From positions 3,881 to 67,880 of the forward strand of contig CAZFLY010000004.1 in assembly GCA_964519995.1 (NCBI GenBank): a stretch of 64,000 nucleotides of DNA. The letters are read 5' to 3'. The stretch's first letter is position 1. Every line of letters begins with the position of its first letter. The notes below the pieces were generated by a model. That model worked only from the letters and a program-made list of their open reading frames with translations. It did no database searches and was not told the DNA's origin. Shown here in pieces: positions 25,968-33,317 of this stretch. A program made the translations under genes and the position numbers. The stretch comes from CAZFLY01 sp964519995 (GTDB lineage Bacteria; Planctomycetota; Phycisphaerae; Sedimentisphaerales; Anaerobacaceae).

Positions 25968-26825
25968 TCAATCAGTTTGTTGCTGAGGGGTATCGTCTTC
26001 TTGTGAAGTCGATTCTACAGTTTCTTTTGATTCCTGCTCAGCAGTGACCACGGTTTGGGATTTGGGTTCTTCAAATCGAGCCAGAGCCGGTCTTCTCGGA
26101 CGGACTCGCCTTGGCCGAGGCGCCGCCTCACGACGAGCTGAAACCATAGTCTTGCCGACCGCAACTGCATCAGCCAACTCATTCAGTATCAATTCGATCG
26201 CTCTGATGGAATCATCGTTAGCAGGGATCGCTACATCTACTGTATCGGGATCTGAATCCGTATCAAGCAGTCCTACAGTCGCGATTCCCAGCTTCTTGGC
26301 CTCGCGCAAAGCGAGGTACTCTTTTTTTGCGTCGACTACTACTATGGCTCCAGGCAGGCGTGTCAGCTTGCGGATGCCCTCAAGGTTGTTCTTGATCTTA
26401 CGCATTTCACGTTTTAGTCTTGAGGCCTGCTTTTTGCTTTCGCTATTGAGGGTACCATTCTGTTCCATGGCCTCGAGCTCTTCCAGTCTTTGTAGTCGTG
26501 ATTTTATGGTTCTGAAGTTTGTCAGCATCCCTCCCAACCATCGTTCTGAAACATAGTGCATTCCACATTTGTTAGCAACTGCCTCTGCAGCTTTTTTAGC
26601 CTGCCGTTTAGTGCCCACGAAAATGACATCGCCACCGGAAGATACCACCTCGGCAATAAGCTTTTTGGCTACGAGTAAGCCCTTCAGAGTCTTCTTGACA
26701 TCGATGATGTGGATGTTACCACGTTTTGCAAAAATAAACGGGGCCATTTTGGGATTCCATCGGCTGGCACCATGCCCAAAATGTACCCCTGCATTGATGA
26801 GTTCACGCGCCAAATGTTTAGCCAC
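25968..26825 (-). CDS. rpsB: Small ribosomal subunit protein uS2
   Basis: A 285-residue S2 protein. GTG at 26825 is chosen because GGAGG lies five bases before it; an ATG four codons upstream would include the ribosome site. AKHLARELINAGVHFGHGASRWNPKMAPFIFAKRG is the standard N-terminus, followed by VIFVGTKRQAKKAAE, WLGGMLTNFRTI and DTDSDPDTVDVAIPANDDSIRAIELI. A roughly 55-residue basic-then-acidic tail (RPRRVRPRRPALARFEEPKS...EEQESKETVESTSQEDD) extends past the usual end, as in several Planctomycetota. Confidence 0.96.
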   Translation of the reverse strand: MAKHLARELINAGVHFGHGASRWNPKMAPFIFAKRGNIHIIDVKKTLKGLLVAKKLIAEVVSSGGDVIFVGTKRQAKKAAEAVANKCGMHYVSERWLGGMLTNFRTIKSRLQRLEELEAMEQNGTLNSESKKQASRLKREMRKIKNNLEGIRKLTRLPGAIVVVDAKKEYLALREAKKLGIATVGLLDTDSDPDTVDVAIPANDDSIRAIELILNELADAVAVGKTMVSARREAAPRPRRVRPRRPALARFEEPKSQTVVTAEQESKETVESTSQEDDTPQQQTD

Positions 26826-26900
26826 AAAAACCTCCAAAAATCCAAATCTTTCTTAACCTGCAAAGCAAAGCGAGCGAAACTACACAAAACTAATTAAATT

Positions 26901-26929
26901 AGTATAATCTGTCAACAATTTTACAACAA
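26901..26929 (-). promoter_or_regulatory. Probable rpsB promoter
   Basis: On the minus strand TTGTTG (26929-26924) and TATACT (26906-26901) with a 17-base spacer. The start would be near 26894, leaving a leader of about 70 nt. The rest of the 274-base spacer up to 27112 holds only a small GTTATG-CCCCC-CATAAC hairpin. Confidence 0.55.
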
Positions 26930-27111
26930 GAATTTTCGCAAGCTACAGTCTTACTATTTTCCATTTGTATATGGTGTAATTAGGACGATAAGGTGCTTTC
27001 CTTAAATAAAAAAGCCCCTCATGAGTCAATTTCAATTGTCCTTAGCATCTGTTGCTGTTCGCGAGTTATGCCCCCCATAACGAAAAGTTTACCGCCGACT
27101 CGTGACGCGAA

Positions 27112-27516
27112 CTAATACCAGACCGTAATTATGATGTTGGGTTCGGTTTTTTTGGCCTGCACGTCACCTGTGGTTATATTGGTATGCTTCACTGTGACAG
27201 TCGGGTTTACTTTTAGCCACTTCGCTATTTGCTCATCGAGAAACTCCATTGCGCCCGGGTGCAGCTTTGTAAAGAAGGTCTTCACACCTGTGATTCGGCC
27301 GGCAGAAGTCGTCTGTGTCATCGGCTGTTTTATAGCTGGTTTTGTGACCTCGGTCTTGGGTGGCTGATTCGGGCTGCTGCCACCCAGATTCAAAGGCAAT
27401 CGTGACACACTGGCCTTGGCCGCATCGTCTCCACCAAGAGGAATTGGTTTATCAAAGTCGTCGAGAGGTGCATTATCATCTTTACTGCCGGAAAGATTAT
27501 TATCGAGCACATCCAT
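27112..27516 (-). CDS. Hypothetical protein with disordered N-terminal half
   Basis: A 134-residue protein. The first 75 residues are polar and low in complexity (DDFDKPIPLGGDD, LGGSSPNQPPKTEV, TQTTSAGRITG). The last 60 are ordered: GVKTFFTKLHPGAMEFLDEQIAKWLKVNPTVTVKHTNITTGDVQ followed by NIIITVWY. The C-terminal part looks like a small alpha-beta domain. I do not recognise the family. It lies 86 bases after the secretin gene in the same direction, with CTTCAATTAA before its ATG and possibly a shared transcript. Confidence 0.6.
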   Translation of the reverse strand: MDVLDNNLSGSKDDNAPLDDFDKPIPLGGDDAAKASVSRLPLNLGGSSPNQPPKTEVTKPAIKQPMTQTTSAGRITGVKTFFTKLHPGAMEFLDEQIAKWLKVNPTVTVKHTNITTGDVQAKKTEPNIIITVWY

Positions 27517-27602
27517 ATACTCTCCTTCAATTAATCGTTTGGATCATATTTATTATAAACAGAACCACAAGAATCTTTATGTTTATTTATGATTTTGTCA
27601 AC

Positions 27603-29045
27603 TTATTCCTTATCCTGTTCTGATAAAATCGGTTTTGTACTGCTGCTGTTTTCTGTCTGATTATCAGGATCTGTTTTGTCTTTTTCGTTTTGTCTTTCTT
27701 CATGGGGGCTAAGACTGAGTGTATCCATAACCGCTTTGTGCAGTGCCTTAGTTGCAGGCTGCTCGTGTTTTTTCCTTAGCTTTTCAACCATTTCCTCGTT
27801 TGGGATACCGCCGGTGGAGATGGTCGGGGTTATGATGAACATAACCTCCTTGGCTCGCTCCTCAAAGTCTCTGCTGGAGAACAGCAGGCCCAGCACGGGT
27901 ATATCCTTCAATCCTGGTACTCCGCGAATGACGTCGCGTTGCTCGGTTTTTCTGATTCCCCCGATAACGAGGCTTTCGCCATGTCTTATGCGATTGTCCT
28001 TATTCGTGATTTGGCGCTCAGTGAGGATTGGCTGTTGTTTAATGCCCTCAGGAGTAAGTTTTGCGCTGATTTTCGCGGTGGTTTCCAATCCAATATAACC
28101 GTCTGCGAAAACGTGCGGCGTAATCTCTAATGAGTCGATGACATCTACGTATTCGGTTCTATGTTCTATCCATGAGTCAGAGCCGGTGCTTCCTCGGATG
28201 TATATCTCCTGCAAAGGAACATTCTCCTTCGCTTGGATTTTAGCAGTCTGGCCATTGATCACTTCGAGGGTCGGGTTCATAAGGATTTTTAGATAGCCTC
28301 TTGAGACTAATAAGTCAATAAGTGCTCTGAATTCTCGGCCTGTCACACCTCTGTGTCGCCATAACCCTACTTTCAGGCCAAAATTTGCCCTGGCCGGGTC
28401 CCGCAACGCCGCTCCGGGAAAGGCAGGTAGCAACTCACCCGCTTCGGTCATTTTACCACCAAGACTGACTGATTCGCCGAAAAGATTCTCGATCATTATC
28501 GTAGTCTCACGATCCATCGTCAGGTCAGCATACAGTTCAGAGATAAGGCAGTCTATTCGAACCTGGACCGGAGGCACATCCACCTGTCGTAACAGCTCGA
28601 ATACCGCGTCTATGTCGGCTTCGGCTGGGCATCTTACTATCAACTGGTTTGTCGCAGGATTGCTGGTGACCGTATAGTCCGGCAGCGTGGCTGATTTGCC
28701 CTCTTCGTCAAAAATTTTAGTGGCGAACTGTTCGTGGACAATCTGCTTTAGGTTGTCGGAGGTATGGTACCGGCAGAAATAGAATAGCTTCCATTCTTCC
28801 TTGCCACCCACAATTTGTTTGACCTTTTTGGGGGGGGATTTGTAAACTTCTGGCACCAGTATATTTGCGTCGGGCACCGTTTCAATCTTGCTCAAATCGG
28901 AAAGAATGCCCTGGGCTTGCAGTGCGGTGACTCTTTCGTCGGGCCAATCCTGGCAACCACAGAAAGTAGATAGCGTGATGAACGTTAGGACAATGGCCGT
29001 GAATTGGCATCGATAATGGCCAAATTTTCGGCTGTTGGTAGTCAT
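27603..29045 (-). CDS. Secretin-domain (GspD/PulD-like) outer-membrane protein
   Basis: A 480-residue protein with a hydrophobic export signal in the first 33 residues, ending in a cysteine-containing TFCGCQD that could be a poor lipobox. An N-domain covers about 95-175 (YTVTSNPATNQLIVRCPAEADIDAVFELLRQVDVPPVQV). The secretin core spans about 180-420, with ALIDLLVSRGYLKILMNPTLEVINGQTAKI, RIRHGESLVIGGI and GVPGLKDIPVLGLLFSSRDFEERAKEVMFIITPTI, the hallmark C-terminal strands. The tail is charged. Secretins form gated outer-membrane channels for type II secretion or type IV pili; no other secretion gene is nearby, so its partners must be encoded elsewhere. Confidence 0.85.
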   Translation of the reverse strand: MTTNSRKFGHYRCQFTAIVLTFITLSTFCGCQDWPDERVTALQAQGILSDLSKIETVPDANILVPEVYKSPPKKVKQIVGGKEEWKLFYFCRYHTSDNLKQIVHEQFATKIFDEEGKSATLPDYTVTSNPATNQLIVRCPAEADIDAVFELLRQVDVPPVQVRIDCLISELYADLTMDRETTIMIENLFGESVSLGGKMTEAGELLPAFPGAALRDPARANFGLKVGLWRHRGVTGREFRALIDLLVSRGYLKILMNPTLEVINGQTAKIQAKENVPLQEIYIRGSTGSDSWIEHRTEYVDVIDSLEITPHVFADGYIGLETTAKISAKLTPEGIKQQPILTERQITNKDNRIRHGESLVIGGIRKTEQRDVIRGVPGLKDIPVLGLLFSSRDFEERAKEVMFIITPTISTGGIPNEEMVEKLRKKHEQPATKALHKAVMDTLSLSPHEERQNEKDKTDPDNQTENSSSTKPILSEQDKE

Positions 29046-29222
29046 AATCGCACGATTGGTTTTCGGTGCTCTCTTCTGGTCAGCCGCGTAGGCCTACAGT
29101 TAAACACAATAGAAAATGCAAAAACGCAGCAGGGTGTATTCTACACCATATTCTTCTATGGTCAAGGGCGTTTTTATTAAATTAACAAAGATAGATTTTT
29201 GAATTTTACCCAGATTAAAATA

Positions 29223-29251
29223 TTGACAAGTAATACCTTATATCTTCATAT
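29223..29251 (+). promoter_or_regulatory. Promoter placed so that rimO may be leaderless
   Basis: TTGACA at 29223-29228, a 17-base spacer and TCATAT at 29246-29251. The expected start point, 6-8 bases further on, coincides with the ATG of rimO at 29258, and no ribosome site precedes that ATG. Confidence 0.45.
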
Positions 29252-29257
29252 CGGCTA

Positions 29258-30601
29258 ATGGCGGAAAAAAGGCAAAATATTACGACAGTTGGCTTCATTT
29301 CGCTTGGTTGTCCAAAGAATACGGTCGACAGCGAGAAAATGCTGGCTCTTTTATCTCAGGCGGGCTTTCTCATAACCGCGGAACCCGAGGCAGCCGATGT
29401 TGTGGTCATCAATACATGCTGCTTCATCGAGCCTGCTAAGGCCGAATCGCTCGATGCGATAAAACAAGCAACAGCTTGTAAAAGCAGGGGCATAGTTAGG
29501 AAAGTAATTGTGGCAGGGTGTCTATCTGAAAGATTTGGTTGGCAAGTGTTTGATCTAATTGAGGGCATTGACGCCATAGTTAGCCTTGGGCAGCGAGATA
29601 ACATTGCCCAGATTGTAGGAGAAGTTCTTGCTTCAGATAAGCCCCTCTTATATTTGGACCCGCCGGTATCGCCCATCAGCGATGATAGAACCCGATTGCT
29701 CATTGGACCAACACATCGGGCGTATCTACGCATTAGCGAAGGATGCAATCATCGCTGTTCTTTTTGCACTATACCTGCGATAAGAGGTCGATTTCGCAGT
29801 AAACCTTTGCAGATGGTGCTTGACGAAGCGGCAGAGTTGGCCTGTGCAGGCGTAGTCGAACTGAGTGTAATAGCCCAGGACACCACCTACTATGGCCGGG
29901 ACTTAAAGAGAACTGATGGCCTGGTTACACTATTGAAGGAACTTGAAGAAATCGACAGGTTAGCCTGGATTAGATTAATGTATCTTTATCCTGCGGGCAT
30001 TAATGATGGGCTTATTGAGATCATCGCAAAAAGCAGTAAGATTGTCCACTATCTGGATATTCCGATTCAGCATGTCAGCGGCCGGATTCTAAAAGCAATG
30101 CGCCGGCCGGACACTCGTGACAGCATTTGGCGATTGATCGATCGATTGCGTTCAGCCTTGCCAGATGTTGTTCTGCGGACGACTTTGATAGTCGGTTTTC
30201 CAGGCGAAACCGAAAAGGAATTTACTGAGCTGGTAAATTTTGTTGAGTGGGCGCAGTTTGACGCACTGGGGTGTTTCAAATTCTATCCTGAGTCTGGCAC
30301 AGATGCCGCAGACTTACCGGATCAGGTACCAGAACAGATCAAGGAACAGAAGCTCGAGCAAGTCATGCTGACACAACAGGAAATTGCCTTTGCTAAGAAC
30401 AGAAACAGAAGGGGCACGTCACTAACCTGCCTGATTGACTCAGTAGATAGCAAAGCTGCAGGCCAATCAAGATACTACGGCCAAGCCCCGGAGGTCGATA
30501 GTATCTGTATTGTAAAGAACTGCTCAGCGGCACCGGGCGAATTTGTCAATGCCAAGGTCGTCGGCACAAAAAACTACGATTTGATAGTTGAGCAAATTTA
30601 G
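29258..30601 (+). CDS. rimO: Ribosomal protein S12 methylthiotransferase
   Basis: A 447-residue radical-SAM enzyme that adds a methylthio group to an aspartate of ribosomal protein uS12. The N-terminal UPF0004 domain has the first iron-sulphur cysteines Cys18 (LGCPKN), Cys54 (INTC) and Cys88 (AGC). The radical-SAM motif CNHRCSFC places Cys163, Cys167 and Cys170. LDIPIQHVSGRILKAMRR and TTLIVGFPGETEKEF are typical, and a C-terminal TRAM domain ends the chain. RimO rather than MiaB is chosen from SLGCPKNTVDSE. The stop overlaps a possible GTG start of the next gene. Confidence 0.93.
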   Translation: MAEKRQNITTVGFISLGCPKNTVDSEKMLALLSQAGFLITAEPEAADVVVINTCCFIEPAKAESLDAIKQATACKSRGIVRKVIVAGCLSERFGWQVFDLIEGIDAIVSLGQRDNIAQIVGEVLASDKPLLYLDPPVSPISDDRTRLLIGPTHRAYLRISEGCNHRCSFCTIPAIRGRFRSKPLQMVLDEAAELACAGVVELSVIAQDTTYYGRDLKRTDGLVTLLKELEEIDRLAWIRLMYLYPAGINDGLIEIIAKSSKIVHYLDIPIQHVSGRILKAMRRPDTRDSIWRLIDRLRSALPDVVLRTTLIVGFPGETEKEFTELVNFVEWAQFDALGCFKFYPESGTDAADLPDQVPEQIKEQKLEQVMLTQQEIAFAKNRNRRGTSLTCLIDSVDSKAAGQSRYYGQAPEVDSICIVKNCSAAPGEFVNAKVVGTKNYDLIVEQI

Positions 30602-30639
30602 TGTTGAACCGCACCATATGCGTAAGTAAACTTATCGCC

Positions 30640-31260
30640 ATGTTAAGACTCATCCCGAACATTCTGACCTTTGCAAGGCTTGTACTGACGGTTGTTGTTC
30701 TGAGCATGATCCTCTATTCACCCCACGTACAAAACAGGCCATTATTTCTCGATATTGCCTTTATTCTTTTCGTGATTGCCGGGCTTACCGACATCGTGGA
30801 TGGAATCGTGGCGAGGGTGCTCAATGTTGCCAGCAGGTTCGGGCGGATGGTCGATCCTCTGGTCGATAAGGTCCTGGTATGTGGTGCTTTTATCTGCTTT
30901 GCGATAATTCACGAGCCGAAACTCTTTGATTTGCCTTTATCAAGATTGGCCCTGATTCATTGGTCGGTAGCAGGTGTTCTTATTTTGCGTGAGGTTTACG
31001 TTACCGTGCTGCGGCACATCGCTGAGGCACGCGGCATAAATTTTGCTGCAACTGTCTCCGGCAAGATAAAGATGTTTGTGCAAACCTTCGCTCTCGGGAC
31101 GGTGATGATCAAGATGGCTCATGTCCGGACCGCCACATGGGGTTACTGGTTCACAACAGTGATTTTTGTTGTTATGCTCACTGTGACCGTCGTTTCAGGT
31201 CTTTTGGCTACCCGACGCAGAAGCTGGCAAAAAGCCTCTGCTAAGAGTGCGTCAGCATGA
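30640..31260 (+). CDS. CDP-alcohol phosphatidyltransferase (PgsA-like)
   Basis: A 206-residue inner-membrane protein opening MLRLIPNILTFARLVLTVVVL, the usual PgsA start. The CDP-alcohol motif is complete: DIVDGIVAR, then GRMVDPLVDK with the conserved aspartates. Four to five further hydrophobic segments follow. It likely makes phosphatidylglycerophosphate from CDP-diacylglycerol, although other acceptors are possible. A GTG at 30601, overlapping the rimO stop, would add 13 residues; neither start has a clear ribosome site. The pair with rimO suggests one transcript. Confidence 0.85.
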   Translation: MLRLIPNILTFARLVLTVVVLSMILYSPHVQNRPLFLDIAFILFVIAGLTDIVDGIVARVLNVASRFGRMVDPLVDKVLVCGAFICFAIIHEPKLFDLPLSRLALIHWSVAGVLILREVYVTVLRHIAEARGINFAATVSGKIKMFVQTFALGTVMIKMAHVRTATWGYWFTTVIFVVMLTVTVVSGLLATRRRSWQKASAKSASA

Positions 31261-31425
31261 GATACTAATATGTTTAGCTCTATGGCCAGAATCAAAAGTG
31301 CGGCATAACTACAGGCCAAATATTTAAACCTCCGTTTCCCGCTGCGGCTTCGGCCTTCTCGCCTCCGCGAAGCGCTTTGGCGGAGCGGGGCGCCGAGACG
31401 AGTTACGTGGGGTTCTCATTGCTTA
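31261..31425. other. Spacer with GC-rich palindromic segment
   Basis: No gene is seen. Between about 31330 and 31410 the sequence turns very GC-rich, with CTCCGC-GAAGCGCTTTG-GCGGAG and flanking partial complements. It separates two converging genes and resembles the palindromes at 1050-1083 and beside the tmRNA. Confidence 0.4.
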
Positions 31426-32091
31426 TTATTTTCTATCCGAATTGTAGTCTATGAATTCCTGTGTGACTTCTGCAGGTTTTAAGCCTATTTCGTCAAAGAT
31501 TTCTTTTTCTAATTCATAGATTTGCCTGTCAGCTTTGGTGATATTGATTTCATCATGAACTGTTTTGCGGTGTTGCCGGGCATGCCTTTCGTGAGCTTCC
31601 TCCAACCGCTCTTTCAGCGGGACGACTGTCTCATGCATTACTCGCTTATCTGCATAATAAACAATCTTTTCCTCCCATGTAGCTGGTTTATCCTGCTCAT
31701 CCAATATGGCAAGATACTTGTGTTTTCTTATGGCTATAGCAAGTTCCGGGTACTCTTTTCTCAGAAGTTCACAAGCAGCATCTTCATGGCTGTCATCGGC
31801 GTATTTCGCTTTCAGGCCTTTCCAATGTGCTTTATCTTTTTCTGTAACGTTTTGTTCAAATCGGCTGTAGGCGGATTCCTTCATATCACAAACTCTGAGT
31901 ACATCGTGTAGTAGAGACGCCCTGTGCACAAGGTCCACGTTGGCTTCGATGCCTTTTTCTTTCAGTTTTTTTACCAAAAAAACTGCTAATTTAGCCACCA
32001 CCTCACTGTGTTTGATAATGTGCCGTGGGACACGGCAGTCGCGAATTATCTGGAGGCACTTGCTATGTGTTGGAAGAACGCAATCTTTCAT
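31426..32091 (-). CDS. HD-domain phosphohydrolase
   Basis: A 221-residue protein with an HD fold. H27 region RHIIKHSEVVAKLAVFL supplies the first histidine, RASLLHDVLRVCDM the HD doublet, and DDSHEDAACELL plus KHKYLAILDE later metal ligands. The family hydrolyses phosphate esters of nucleotides or similar compounds; the substrate is unknown. A long charged helix follows (VPLKERLEEAHERHARQHRKTVHDE). Its start at 32091 lies inside the end of thi4, a 29-base overlap, so the two are probably translated from one thiamine-controlled transcript. Confidence 0.82.
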   Translation of the reverse strand: MKDCVLPTHSKCLQIIRDCRVPRHIIKHSEVVAKLAVFLVKKLKEKGIEANVDLVHRASLLHDVLRVCDMKESAYSRFEQNVTEKDKAHWKGLKAKYADDSHEDAACELLRKEYPELAIAIRKHKYLAILDEQDKPATWEEKIVYYADKRVMHETVVPLKERLEEAHERHARQHRKTVHDEINITKADRQIYELEKEIFDEIGLKPAEVTQEFIDYNSDRK

Positions 32092-32824
32092 AAATTAGTT
32101 CAGCTACTTTCTTGCCTGATTTCAGCATTCCGCCGAAGATTGGCCCCATTCTCGGCAGATTATACACATCACACACAGCCATACCAGCAATGTAAAGGCC
32201 TGGAAACACCTCGCCGGTCTTTTCCACCACGCCTGCTTCGGATGTCTCAACGTTCATAAAGTATTCCAGTAATTCCGTTGGGAAAAGCTCCGGCTTTCTT
32301 TGCCTGAGCATACTTACCAATTCAGCCGGATGGCCTGTTGCGTCAATCATATATTTTGCGCAGATGCAGAATGGGTCAATGTGCAGGCCGAGCGTGCTGG
32401 CGCTTGCGTTGTTTACTACGATTCCTTTGACGGTTTCATCCTTTAGAACGATATCTTCAGCCTCTAAAAGATTAAATATCTCTGTACCTGCTTTTTTTGT
32501 TTTGTAGGCTAAGGCCGTTGCAAATTCTATTGCATCTGCGGTGTATAACTGACCGTGTTTTTGTGTTGTGACGCCAATTTCCTCCAGGATTTGCGTGTCC
32601 TCGAAGGTAACGACATTGTAGCCGGCTGCTCCACCCCAAATACCTCCGCCTATGGAAAGCTTTTTCTCGATGATTGTCACCTTCACTTTCGATTTTGCCA
32701 GATAATAACCGGCTGCAAGGCCGGCAGGTCCTGCGCCGACTATAACAACATCGTTATCAAGATGTTCCGTCATTCTTTGCGTGTACTGCTCGATAATCAG
32801 TCTGGAAATGTCTGTTTCGATCAT
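32063..32824 (-). CDS. thi4: Thi4-family thiazole synthase
   Basis: A 253-residue FAD/NAD-binding protein of the Thi4 family, which makes adenosine diphosphate thiazole from NAD and glycine. The Rossmann motif VVIVGAGPAGLAAGYYLA is at 26-43, IEKKLSIGGGIWGGA follows, and DATGHPAEL and GLYIAGMAV...PRMGPIFGGMLKSGKK close the fold. His148 in GLHIDP occupies the place of the suicidal cysteine of yeast Thi4, as in the sulfide-using catalytic archaeal enzymes, so it probably takes sulfur from sulfide. The ATG at 32824 has AAAGGA upstream. A TPP riboswitch and terminator precede it. Confidence 0.9.
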   Translation of the reverse strand: MIETDISRLIIEQYTQRMTEHLDNDVVIVGAGPAGLAAGYYLAKSKVKVTIIEKKLSIGGGIWGGAAGYNVVTFEDTQILEEIGVTTQKHGQLYTADAIEFATALAYKTKKAGTEIFNLLEAEDIVLKDETVKGIVVNNASASTLGLHIDPFCICAKYMIDATGHPAELVSMLRQRKPELFPTELLEYFMNVETSEAGVVEKTGEVFPGLYIAGMAVCDVYNLPRMGPIFGGMLKSGKKVAELIYERLRSSNT

Positions 32825-32865
32825 GTTTGTTTCCTTTCGTTTGACATTATTGCAGCCGCCCGTGT

Positions 32866-32902
32866 TATAAAAACAAAAAGCACTCCACAAAGGAAGTGCT
32901 TT
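32866..32902 (-). terminator. Terminator of the TPP riboswitch expression platform
   Basis: On the minus strand AAAGCACT (32902-32895) pairs with AGTGCTTT (32884-32877) around a ten-base loop, followed by TTGTTTTTAT. It lies between the TPP aptamer and the thi4 ATG, so thiamine pyrophosphate probably causes premature termination here. Confidence 0.7.
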
Positions 32903-32974
32903 GAAAACTCAAAACTCAAAACGCAAAACTACTGAATATTTGTCTTCCTCGATTTTGATTTTTGATTTCACTTT

Positions 32975-33168
32975 GCCTTCCTTCGCGGGCATTATCCCGA
33001 TCAGGTTCATAGGGTCTCCCGCACCTATTTTAGCCATATCGTTATGGCTTTCCCTACTCTTTGGCCCGACCTTGACCTTATGTAACATCTGGACCTGTTG
33101 CCAACGAAAAATAGGTGCGGGATTCTCAGCCTAAGCTAGGTTCCTTAACCTGGCTTTGAGCTCCCCTG
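32975..33168 (-). promoter_or_regulatory. TPP (THI-box) riboswitch with extended P3
   Basis: On the minus strand the aptamer begins near GGGGAGCTC (about 33167). It carries AGGCTGAGA, and ends with GACCCTATGAACCTGATC and GGGATAATGCCCGCG...AAGGAAGG, the highly conserved TPP-binding half. Between the two halves the P3 arm is enlarged by about 90 bases: CCCGCACCTATTTT pairs with AAAATAGGTGCGGG, and a nested AGCCAT/ATGGCT hairpin sits inside. It controls thi4 and probably the overlapping HD gene. Confidence 0.93.
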
Positions 33169-33191
33169 GCTTAATTGTACCTTGTGGATAA

Positions 33192-33220
33192 ATTATAGTG
33201 CATGGTCGCCGTGCCTGCAA
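33192..33220 (-). promoter_or_regulatory. Promoter of the TPP riboswitch-thi4 transcript
   Basis: On the minus strand TTGCAG (33220-33215), a 17-base spacer and TATAAT (33197-33192). The start would be near 33185, about 20 bases before the aptamer. Confidence 0.65.
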
Positions 33221-33250
33221 GTGTTCTAATCGCAAGTAATCGTCTATGTA

Positions 33251-33279
33251 TTGACATGCCTGCCCGTACAAACTATCAT
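33251..33279 (+). promoter_or_regulatory. Probable dnaE promoter
   Basis: TTGACA at 33251-33256, a 17-base spacer and TATCAT at 33274-33279. AGGAAGG before the ATG at 33318 is the ribosome site. It is back to back with the thi4 promoter. Confidence 0.6.
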
Positions 33280-33317
33280 TACGAATGAAAGCCACTTTGT
33301 GAAAGGAAGGTTAAGCC

